DNA of 64,000 nucleotides, from NCBI GenBank assembly GCA_907163375.1, contig CAJQUW010000928.1:1-64000 (forward strand). The letters run 5' to 3'. Under the pieces are notes generated by a model, which saw only the letters and a list, made by a program, of their open reading frames with translations, was not told the origin of the DNA and ran no database searches. Position numbers and translations under genes: made by a program. Source of the stretch: Prostheceraeus crozeri. Its lineage: Eukaryota; Platyhelminthes; Polycladida; Euryleptidae. Shown piece by piece: positions 45,563 through 56,089 of the stretch; position 1 is the first letter of the stretch, and every line of letters starts with the position of its first letter.

Positions 45563-46030
45563 CGAAACCTTCCCGTGGTGAGTTTACATGAATCCGTGAG
45601 TCCTTATAATTACTTGATAATTAACTTTTCTATTTTCAGAGTGTATTTGCCTTGCTTTATATGTTTCTGTTCTGTAGTGTTGCTGCTCAATGTATCACTG
45701 TACGTCGTAACATCATAATAATGATGGATATCTGAAAACTTTATGCTACATTTTCAGGTTTTGATCATTTGTGCGCAACTGCTCAAGCACTAGAGTTCCC
45801 GGCTGAATTTTTTTGACAAAGTCTCCTCTCTGGGTGTGTGGACTAATGGTAGATGCAACAGTCAGATCTACAGGTCCACAGTAAGTTAATAGATTTTGCT
45901 ATGCACAGAAGTGCGAACCGCACCGCATGCAAATCTCGCCAAAGTTTCCCCCAATATGTCTACAGAGCGTTAGAGATTCGAAACATTTTTTCTGGTTTTC
46001 ATTCATTTTCATTATTAAGACTGATTGGGT
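45563..46030 (+). repeat. Duplicated segment, copy 2
   Basis: The uninterrupted partner of 43792-45265. It adds about 90 bp (45642-45733) not present in copy 1. The coding-like block reads FDHLCATAQALEFPAEFF then, with a frame change, SLGVWTNGR. The decay is independent of copy 1, so the duplication is old or the copies inserted separately. Confidence 0.6.
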
Positions 46031-47605
46031 TAGTACTTTAAAATCAAAACCGCAGTTGCTTTCATAGGGCCACGCTTGTTCTCTGGGTATGTACAACAAG
46101 TGAATGATGCCCTGACCATCTGTTGTATATGAATGCCACACTGCTAGCAGTTCATTCAATTCTACGAGATAACGATAGAGATAAAAAGACGTCTTGGGTG
46201 TTACTATTATCAGGTTCCGTGGTTTATTCCACTTCATCACACACAACTAAGGAATCATTGCTAATTATTGGCATAGAAAATTCTTTTTCGACTTTCGGGC
46301 AGGCCACCGTTCAGAATTGAATTTTTCGTTTCTAGGAGTGATGAAGATTTAGAACTCAAGCTTGGTTCACATGTGCTACTATAAGTAGTAGGTATGGGAA
46401 TATTTTGGCGATTATCAAGTAGTACGGAAGGCAAATTTATTTGTGAATGAAAATAACCAATTTGACTGAACAGACGTTAGTAAATGCATCTTTGTTCTCA
46501 AATCAAAAATTTTATGAATTAATGGATATAACAGCTTTCATCTCATTCTCGGGATAGGCCTGTAATCACAGATATTGAGTAACTATGTCAGTTTATGATA
46601 ACTTTCGAATATTCGTCAGTTCAAGTGAAAATATGTCTTTATGATATTGCTTATGTTGATGATCATAACGTAGAATAATATACTACGTCGTAAATTAGTA
46701 ATAAGAAAGACAGGCATTATATACATGTACATCTTAACAGCACAGGCAATTAAGTACGGCATCAACTCGGGAATAGAGGAGAATACATGTAGACCTACTA
46801 TGTATGAATATAATTGATATGGAACGGTTTGGAACTTGGAAATGAAGCGTCAGGGTATTTTAGGGGTACATAAACCCGTGACAACAATTCTTGGACAATA
46901 GCATGAAAAGTAGATAAAAAGTACCAACCTATAACTCTGAATCCACATCATCACACAGCAATTCCTCTGATGCAGGTTTACCTCTTATACGCCATCGCGA
47001 TACCTATCCTCTTGATAAAGACCACAAAACATCGTAACAAGGGCCGTCGCTGCAACATCCGATTTCACCATAAGCTGTGAACGCCATACTCTGTCTACAT
47101 TCATAGCTGATAGTTATAATGGCTGCTGAAGCCTGATAAGAACGCAGAAGATATAATTATTGAAAAAGAAGACTCAAATTCATCATGCTGGCACGAATAA
47201 CAACAATGGAAGAAGAACAAGGAAAATCAAAGCAACATCGATGGTAATAGGATGGACCGACAACATCAAGCAGTGGATACAGGGAAGAATGATAGAGGCA
47301 GAAAGGAGTAGGCCTACACCAACGGTCGGTGATGAACAAACGACACTTAATCTGTCATTAAAACGATAGTAGTCGAACTTATCAGCACAATGACCAAGAT
47401 CAACTAGCTTAAACTCAAATTTGCTGATGACAGTTCCTGGGATGCCAAATTATAACCAAAATTTATCGGGGAAAATGTAGTCGAGGAATAACGGCGTATA
47501 ATGAGGGTCACGCGATTCTTATGTCAGCTACACAGTCAGAGCAACTCCTGCTTCTCGACTAAGGACAGAATAACTAAGCATAATCCACGAGCGCGTTCGA
47601 GGAAA
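46031..47605. other. Unassigned intergenic stretch
   Basis: No gene is recognisable. Short frames at 45899-46246 (minus) and 47160-47369 (plus) have no family motifs. Confidence 0.5.
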
Positions 47606-47737
47606 GTGAATTCAATCTCGATATCTCGACCATTTATTAGACTTTCGAGAACTCGAGATTACAGTGCCGAGATCTCGATATTCCAGATTAGATTAATTTA
47701 TTATTTTTATACTTAACAAATGAAAATTAATGTTTCA

Positions 47738-48030
47738 TTGAATTGCCTGTTGGAACATTAGGTCAACTGTTGACGCAAAATGTGCTAGTGTTCCCAAACT
47801 TGCATATTATTGAAAGCCATCTGAAAGGCAATGAGTTATATAGTCTTGAAGATGCACAATGCTAAGTGACTGTACCTTTGAACTGTCTTTTAAATGACTG
47901 ATACCTGTGTTTATCAGTCATCCATGAATGCTAGCTGTGTTAAACACATATGTAGGCCTACATGTTGAACACCTACTCCAAGTCAATAATTATGTCAACT
48001 TGATGCTGCATCTAAACAGCTAGTTACAAA
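47738..48030. repeat. Dispersed repeat R, copy 2, uninterrupted
   Basis: This matches 9841-9905 plus 10405-10620, giving the empty-site version of the region where the mariner-like element sits in copy 1. It lies between two distant TCGA-rich stretches (47606-47690 and 48990-49050) that are partly inverted relative to each other and may be the ends of a larger unidentified element. Confidence 0.8.
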
Positions 48031-49107
48031 ATATTGTGTTATTTGGAGTGGACAAGGGAATACCGACCTCCAACCCACTTTCATACTGAATAAAGAAATC
48101 GTGAATTTGAAATGAATTTGCTACATATTTTGTGCGGCGGACTATTTCAAAATGAGCATTTCTATCGGGCTATTGTTGGTCCCGGGAAATCACAAATAAT
48201 ATTTGGATCAAGGTGAAGAGAAATGTAGAGCATTGTGTTGTGTACAATCGTACACGGTGATAACTTTGTTTTAGGTTCCTGTATATTTAATGAATCGGAT
48301 TCTTCCGTATTGTAAGAGGCTTTTTATGGAATTGACTTACATAAGCTTTGTTTATCATGTACTAAATTCCTTTTCACCGCTGCAGGATTGCTAGTTTCAA
48401 TTAATCGATGAAGGAAAAAGTGATAGTAGTTTCATATAGAAGACTCTAAATACAACATAAATTTTAATAAAGAGTAACACTTGTTTTCATGAATTTCATT
48501 AATTGCCGTAGTGAATACGTCTCCGAGTTTTTTTTTATTTTTTATGAGTATTGCATACTCATAGGCTGTCCATGCTTTTCAAATGCTCAACTAGTTTATT
48601 AAACATGTTTTCACAACACTGTCGAATTGGGGAATTCTACCTACTTTCCACCTGCTATTTCACACAGTTTTGGTCAAGAATCCGGTAATTTGATTCATCT
48701 CCTACGCCTTTGCTTCATCTAGCTGGATACTTAAAACTTTGATAAACATATTTGTTTTCACTTGAGATAATAAAGTATAAAATTTTGTGAAACACCATTC
48801 TTATCGCATTTATGCAAACAAGGATCGTTCTTTAATCGTAATTGAAATATTTCTATAATTAAGAAGAAAGACGGAATTATGAAATTAAATCGGCCACTGT
48901 CAGACATCAAGCCTCCTGAACACCTGTTACCATATGCAATAAATTGCGCTTTATGAGTAATTGACACGAACCTGATATAGGCCTACTTGCAATCTCGAAT
49001 TCGAGATATCGGTACTTGGAAAATATTGAACTCGAGATTGAATTCATAGGTTCGAGTCGCACTTTATCTGAATCGAAGGGCGCCACTTAGTTAGTTAGTT
49101 ATCCAGT
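48031..49107. other. Unassigned stretch with small palindromes
   Basis: No gene is seen. ATGAGTATTGCATACTCAT near 48545 is a short palindrome. The TCGA-rich run at 48990-49050 (CTCGAATTCGAGATATCG, ACTCGAGATTGAATTC) is partly inverted to 47606-47690. Confidence 0.5.
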
Positions 49108-49424
49108 TTTAATCCGGTGATTTCCCCGTGTCCGAGGGTGGCCGGATGTACCTTATCGTGCCGCAATCGCCTTCACACCTCGTCTCCATTTCCCTCTGTC
49201 CAATACGTACCTTTTCGTCAGGCCTATCCAAGACATTTATCTTCCACTAGCTCTTCCACATTTTCTTGGGTCGTCCTCGCTTTCTTCTACCCCCAAAATT
49301 CAGCGCTCTCCTCAAAGCACTACATTCATCCGTCCTCAAAACATGGCCACACCATCTCACTCCATTTGTCCTCAATAAACTATCAACACCTTCATTCAAC
49401 CCAAGCAACCGCATCATCTCTTCA
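49108..49424 (-). pseudogene. LINE ORF2 C-terminal fragment, third family
   Basis: The minus strand from 49424 reads EMMRLLGLNEGVDSL, then NGVRWCGHVLRTDEC, then LRRALNFGG and RRKRGRPRKMWKS. A stop and frame changes follow before a WRRG-like end. RWxGHVLR and KRGRPRxxW are a common C-terminal signature of many invertebrate LINEs, including RTE-type. The fragment is short and dead. Its upstream side is cut off next to the THAP relic at 49436. Confidence 0.85.
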
Positions 49425-49435
49425 CTGTTGTAAAA

Positions 49436-49650
49436 ATGGCGCAGTGCTTTTTCGTCGGATGTGTCAGCAGCACCAATACTTAGCGCACAAATAATAGCTT
49501 CTACAGATTCCCAAAAAAATGTCCTTGTTCAATTAATGGTGTCGGAGCACAGAATGGAAAGACTTTACTCCTAATAAGCATAGTCGAGTATGTTCTGACC
49601 ACTTCGCCGAATTAACAAGACAAAGAATCTATGAGATGGTATGTTATCTG
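49436..49650 (+). pseudogene. THAP zinc-finger domain relic
   Basis: From the ATG at 49436 the frame reads MAQCFFVGCVSSTNT, a stop (TAG at 49481), then RTNNSFYRFPKK. After a frame change at the A-run 49513-49519 it continues with EWKDFTPNKHSRVCSDHFAE. This is the THAP C2CH finger order: C-x4-C, the FYRFP motif, W, and C-x2-H with HSRVCSDHF. THAP domains bind DNA in P-element transposases and in host THAP proteins. No downstream transposase or coiled coil was found. It carries at least one nonsense change and one frameshift, so it is a relic; a P-like transposon is the likelier origin. Confidence 0.85.
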
Positions 49651-52639
49651 ACCAATATCGAGCCAATTAGTCTCTATTTCGTTTGCGACCTACCGCAATC
49701 TAATGTCTCAAATGATTCCAATGACTGAATATTTTTCAGAGCGCATTCTGTCTAAAAGTGATCTTAATTCAATGATTTCGAATTAGAACAACATTTTGAC
49801 TTTATCTAGAAGTATCGTAAATTGAAGCCACTGCGATGCATCGAAGCATTCATACTATCTTCATTTCAGACAATATGTTACCAAATTTATGTACGTACAA
49901 CTGTCAAATACTTTATATGTACAACATGCATAATTTTTATCTTAATATTGAGTGAATAATACGTCACTTCAAAAAATGGTGAACGGAGTTTGATAGCACT
50001 TCTATTATGGAAGAGATACACCAACTGTAAAAAGTTGAATACTGAATTTAATTAATATTGGTGCAAGTACTTTTATCTTTTTTCAAATCGCATGACCTGA
50101 GAAAACTGTCAAAAAAATGGCCATGACTTCTTATTGACAATTTTTGAAGCTAATGGCTCACTGCATAGCAGCAATAGTTGCAGGGTCGTGAGAAGGTTCT
50201 GCTAATTCACTATCATGTTGATGACTTGGAACTAAGTTAAATGATTCGATCTAGTAAAGCTATTATCCAAGCGATGACCAAGACAGTGGCATAGGTGGTG
50301 GTGATGATTATGACCCGCTTTTAGTCAAAAGACGAGAAAATTAGCCAAATTGTATGCGTTTCATCTCTCAAGTGATCGTCTTGAGAACGAGAGCAGTGAA
50401 ACACATGCTTGCATAAAAGTTTATTCCTTCAACACTTCGCACACCTGTCCGCCAGATTCATCAACCATGCCAGTTATCTCAACATGCATAGTGACAAAGT
50501 GGATTTCGGACTTTAGGGATTATTCCACTATGCAGTTCTTGTCAGAAAATCCCGCTCGGTGCATCTGATGTGGGTGACACTCGTCACATGTCTATCAGTT
50601 TGCATGCGGCAGTCAACTGGTAAACGCATTAAGAAATTCGTCATGAATTCTCTATTCATGAATCAAGTAATGTCTACAACTAACGCCGTTCGTAAGATAA
50701 ATTCGAGGCGCGCGATGCATATCACAAATTTTGATGGATGAATTCGCCAAAATCTAATGACACTACTCACTGTAGAACATTAATCGCTAAAATCTGGCTC
50801 TTATTTTCAATCATTGTACGTCATTTCATTAGGCGTGTTGAATTTGCACTAAAATTTCCCTGCCAAATGACAAAATTATTGAAGACAACATGACTAAATG
50901 CTGTCGATAGCATGACTAATGCAAGGGCTAAAATAGCATATCGAAGTAATGTTGTCAATATGTAAAAAAGGTCTGCATTTGACTATTTGACTTCGAAAAA
51001 CATTGCAATTGACTTCAAGCTATTGCAATTACTTAGTCGGTGCAATTTTGGCCGCGCAGCTATTTTACAGGCTGAGCCGGTCCAATCAATTTCCATGTCT
51101 TACCACATATCATATTTCTCAGTTACAGGAGAGTTCAAAACACTATACATGACCAAAATCTCTATTCATTGGTTCACTTATTGTAGAGAATTTCTATCTT
51201 TTACTTATTTATGATGTTATTGATTATTTCCTTTCCTAGACATATTTATGAAACACTCGCTATCACCGACTCAGCTACTGTGATAGTCGTCAGACCAAAA
51301 TTGTACTGAATCAGCCGTTACAATAGCCACTGCCTTGACTATGCAGTCAAAGGACTGACTGAGTTCATTTATCTTTCATGACAGCGCCAATTTAAGAATA
51401 GTTTGAGCTTCATTTACAGGAATTGTAGCCTAGAGAATTCATTGTTCACTTCAATATGGCATCCGACTCCAACTAATACATAGATTGTCCTTCAAATGAA
51501 ACATAAATGATAAAATTGAAGAGTTTTCGTCTCGTCTGTGGGAAAGCAAGCAAGACTACATGTCAGCTCACTAACATAAGGAGCTGTGAGGAACCCCTGA
51601 GGAGACATTGACAAACTTGATGCTTTGATTTTGCTGCATTATCTGTTTGAGGAAATGCAGTGTAGTATATTGAACAAATTTCCTGGATTTTGGTGCCTGA
51701 ATTCAGACAAAAAAATGTATACATTAAATTTAGAAATACAAACACGAATAAATATGATAGGCACTTACGAATTACTTCTGAGAATTATGCAACTCTACCG
51801 ACAATTCAGAAAATCTATGTAGCTCTCTTTGACATCCACATGAAGCAACAGCATTCTACCTCTTTGATGATCGGTGCTTCTGTAAAAAGCGAACATCTGA
51901 AAGATACCAAAAACAGCTGATTTACTGACCCTGACCTACCTCTGGAAGCCGCCATCATTTAGGTACCGTTGTCATGACAGCGCGTGTCCACGAAGTTCTA
52001 TTGTTCTCAATGTCAATGACCGTTCTAGTCCTTTTATATTATATAGTGTCGGATTTCTATGGTTCTTGCATACGACTTGCATATTGGCCGTGATTTTATA
52101 GATATCTATGTACAATTATTTCGTTTATGACATAGATATTTGTTCCTATTGTTAATGATGAAACTGTCAAGCTCACGGAATTAGACAGGTCGTCTCTTCT
52201 TCCGTTTGACTAGAAGGGAAGCATTGGAACGTGCAACGTTATTGAAATGGCACAATCTGCTGACTAAATACCATAGCAATCGAACAATGAGAAGCCAGTT
52301 CAGCATTAAAAACGACAAATTGTACAAAGTTTCTGTGACTGTTATGAACCGGATCACACAGCAAAGAGACACAGTCGATGTCAAGTTCTACAGAGAAGTT
52401 TGTGAACGTTTTTTCATGCGCCTGCTAACTTTTTTTAAAATGATCGGATGGCCCAACATTATCGAGAAAACTTTTGCGCAATGATCTGAATTCTTCGAAT
52501 CTGAAGGAATCCTGACGATCGGAGCATTTTGAAGGAATTTAGAGCAATCCGCAAGCGACGCACGACTATTTTTCCTATCTCTGCAAGGTATTAAAAATTT
52601 CTTTTTGCCCACTTATTAAGTTCCTGCATGTGCCATTTG
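49651..52639. other. Unassigned intergenic stretch
   Basis: Three kilobases without a recognisable gene. A plus-strand frame of 92 residues at 52206-52484 (MTRREALERATLLKWHNLL, later DTVDVKFYREVCERFF) is fairly protein-like but matches nothing I know, and no exon partner is visible. Confidence 0.45.
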
Positions 52640-55262
52640 TTTGAATCAGTTTGCACTTCTAGCAAAGTGACACAGATAAACAATCTAATTCTGTGGTCAA
52701 GCTGTTCTAATCAGATTTGCTTCATCGATATATTTTGCAAGAAGTTTTAATTCCCTATGATCTAATGTATCCATGATTTGATGGAACTCTGATTTACTAT
52801 TTGTCTGTAAAAACGGAGCAATTAATTTTCTAATGCTGTCATATTTTGAACACGAACAGAAGTAGTGAAATAAATCTTCAATTTCATTATTATCACAATT
52901 CTTACAAATGCATTCGTCATATGTCTTTCTGTCATTATACCTTCCTATTTCGGTGATTAGGTTGTGGTTGCCAGTTCTCATTTTAAGCACTGTTGAAACT
53001 ACTTTGCTATTGTTTGTTATGTTTAGATATCTTTTTGTATTACACTCAAAACGGCATAACTCTAAATAATTTAAACCTTTGTTGCTATGTTTTGCCATAT
53101 CTATCCATTGTTGTCTGAAGTATTCTGTTAATCTTTTATTAATCATTTTTTTTCTTTGTGCAACTGAGTTGAGAATTATGATTTGATGTATATCATCTAA
53201 TGCGAGATTTCTGATCAGTCTATTTATGCGAAATACCCAAGTATTATGAAAAGCACGTTCTTCTATGTTTTGATTGATGATTTTGAATATCTTTTTTGTT
53301 AATAAATTTTCGTTTAGATGGTTTAGCTTCGACCAATAATTTCATGCCGCTTTATAAAAGTGAAATTCTATAGGTTTAACCCCAAATTCTCCTACTATGC
53401 AGTAATTTGGCGTTGTACGTTTCAAGTGATATTGCTTTTTAAAAAATTGAGTTTGAATTTTGTTGAGGTCCTGTATATTTCTATCGAAATAAAATTCCGA
53501 ACCATATTTCATTTTTGAAATTTTCAACATTTCGAATGCATTCATAAGAATATCTCCGTCTACATATCCGAAATCTTTTATTGTTTTACCTGTTATGCAT
53601 GCCGAGATCTTTCCTTGCTTTGCTAACTCGTTAATCTGTTTTCGATCATCTTTCGAAAAAAATACTCCGAGATATTTATATTCATTTACTACTTCAATTG
53701 TGGTAGTGCTTTCACTTGTCCTGATTTCGACATGACTGTAATTCTTCAAGTCATTATATATATTATATTATTTTAGTTTTATCAAAGTTGATGCTCAAGC
53801 AATTTTCTATACAATAGTTTTGCACAATTTGTATTTGCTTCATTAATCCTTTTTTCGAATTGTTCATCAATAATATATCGTGTGCGTAAATAAGTGACGC
53901 TAATTTTATATGCATAATACTTATGGGATCTATGGCATCTAAATTCTTTTCTAATTCTATAAGAAGATCATTCATATATAGGCAGAATAATGTCGGTGGC
54001 AAGCTGTCTCCTTGTGAAATACCATTGTTTAGCTTCAAAGCATTGCTTTCTTCATCATTAAATAATATTTGATAATTTTTTATTCATAAGAATGTTTTGC
54101 AACAATGACAGAAATCTCCCTCTCGGAATTACGTGACTGAGTTTATATAATAATCCATCTTTTGGTATGCTATCAAAGGCCTTCGATAGATCAATGAAAC
54201 AAAGATATAATGCTGTCTTATTATTTTTGCTTATTCTAATTATTTCTTTAAGGATCCATATGCAATCAATGGCAGCATTATCTTTTCTGAAACCTATTTG
54301 TGATTGACGAAGTAATTCATATTTCTCTATCCATTGATTTAGTCGGTTATTGAAAATTTTTGTCAAAAGTTTTTCCAAGCAAGAAGAAAGATTTATGAAC
54401 CTGTATGAGCTAACGTCGTTTCTGTCCCCTTTCTTGAAAATTGGAGTTATCCAACTAATTTTCCAAGGATTATTTTCGTTATTCAGAATATTATTGAATA
54501 ATATATCAATTAGTTGGAGTGTGTTATCCATATTCATTTTCAGAATTTCATAGACAACATGATCAGGACCACTACATTTTGAGTTGGCCATATTTTTTAA
54601 TGCATCAGTAATTTCGTTAACTGATATTCGAATGTTTAAAGTATCGTCATTTGGCACTTTATTGCTGTTGAGGAAATTATCTACATTAATATAATTTACA
54701 ATTTTTTATTAAGATCTGTCCATTTTTTGTCTCTGTTTAGCAATTCATTTTTGAATGCTGCAATAGATAAATGGGTATTATTCCGCTTTCTATTTTTCAT
54801 TTTTTTATTATTCATTTACTGCCAAAATTTTTTGTTATCAATTTTCGTTTTAGCATCCTTTAATTCGTTTAATTTCAATGATTATAATTTTCTTTTCTCT
54901 TTTTTTATCGCTTTATTTAAAACTTTCTTTGTTTTCATTAATGATGTAAGGTTTTTTTCTGTTTTATCTGTTTTCCATACATCTACAACTATCTTATATT
55001 GTTGCCTGAGCTGTCTCGTATCCATGATGTAGATAATTGTTTGATTGTTTTTTAATGGTTTGAATTGCTTTCTTAGTATTTATAACAAGGTTATTGTAAA
55101 CCTCGTGTTTTGATAGATCATTTTCTTTAATGTTTTGCAACAATTTATTGCAATTTTGCCTGAAGTCATTGAAATTAAACTGATTTTCACAATCGCTGGT
55201 CCATTTGAAAGGCCTCGCTCTTCTAGTTTTGTTTTGAGAGTAATGTTTTTTATTTCTTAAGC
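52640..55262 (-). mobile_element. LINE G, older relative of the B-F family
   Basis: Minus-strand ORF2 remains from the end of the endonuclease-RT linker (55262) to the C-terminal stop at 52697. The right end directly meets the 3' end of LINE B2 without a clear TC tract. I see no leader/donor block or TC-bounded 3' end, so the left border is approximate. Protein blocks match the family but are more diverged. Confidence 0.8.
52697..55262 (-). pseudogene. LINE G ORF2, RT and C-terminal region, broken
   Basis: RT motifs on the minus strand are SKCSGPDHVVYEI, SWITPIFKKGDRND, QIGFRKDNAAID and CFIDLSKAFDSIP (54657-54058). A break at about 54050 follows, then GISQGDSLPPTLF and ASLIYAHDILL (54038-53763). 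Here the catalytic YADD is YAHD, so RT would be inactive. The C-terminal region is 53749-53342 and, after a disordered 53150-53340 stretch, 53146-52697 (KGLNYLELCRF, GNHNLITEIGRYNDR, CKNCDNNEIEDLFHYF). Breaks lie near 54660-54990, 54050, 53755 and 53150-53340. The endonuclease is absent. Confidence 0.87.
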
Positions 55263-55739
55263 TCAAAATGGTTTATTGCCCATCTTGTGGGTCAAACATG
55301 GATCAGTTTACATAAGGTAAATATGTACATATTATGCGGCGTACGGATGAATGAAAAGATGACAAGGGATGAGAATGAAATGATAGATAAAATCACACTG
55401 CACCATGATGACTGTCTTCGATGAGATCGATGAGATGAATGTCTGAAATAACTGAGCACAATGTTATAGAGCACATAATGACGAAAAAACTGTGTGGGTG
55501 ATAGCGGTACGAATGTGGCACATATGTGGAGGAGAGGAGACGAAGCATGCATCATTACATGTTATTATTAATTATGTTCACATCGCAATTTAGCTTCCAT
55601 TGTATTTAACTTAATGATTTTATTTGCACATCACACTCCGCAGCAGATTAATAATTCCTATTATTTGATCGGAGGAACGGATTAATTACAAATTAACATA
55701 ATTTGAAACAGTGATTCCAATCAACAATAGTTCGTACAT

Positions 55740-55806
55740 ACCTGAAACGATTTGAAATATAATTCAGCTAAATAATCAACCACTTGTAACGTCCGTGCTC
55801 CGATAT
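55740..55806 (-). promoter_or_regulatory. Conserved 3'-region leader with splice donor (LINE B2)
   Basis: Same block as B1, shifted by 35,769 bp: on the minus strand CATATCGGAGCACGGACG at the start and TTTCAG|GTATGT at the end. Only one or two substitutions separate the two copies here. Confidence 0.6.
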
Positions 55807-56089
55807 GAGATTTTAGCGAGTGAAAGGTAATGCATGCCTTCCATTCTTTTGATTGGGTCAGTGAATATTTCTCAACATTTTGTGATAATGCAGCTTTTCA
55901 ATGCTTTTATCCATAGCAGATTTTTGATATCTGCTCCTTTTCTGATCACTAAGTTATTGATTTATTTGGTCTACTCTTGGTTTGAATCAGCACAGATATC
56001 TATACAATTATATTGCCATCTTTTCGTTGCTATTGTTTCAGACATTAACATGATAGTCCATTTGTAGATGCCAATTATTTTACACTCCG

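Noticed and set aside
47606-49050. Transposon bounded by TCGA-rich inverted ends
   Set aside because: The two stretches are only partly inverted, of low complexity, and no target duplication is seen.
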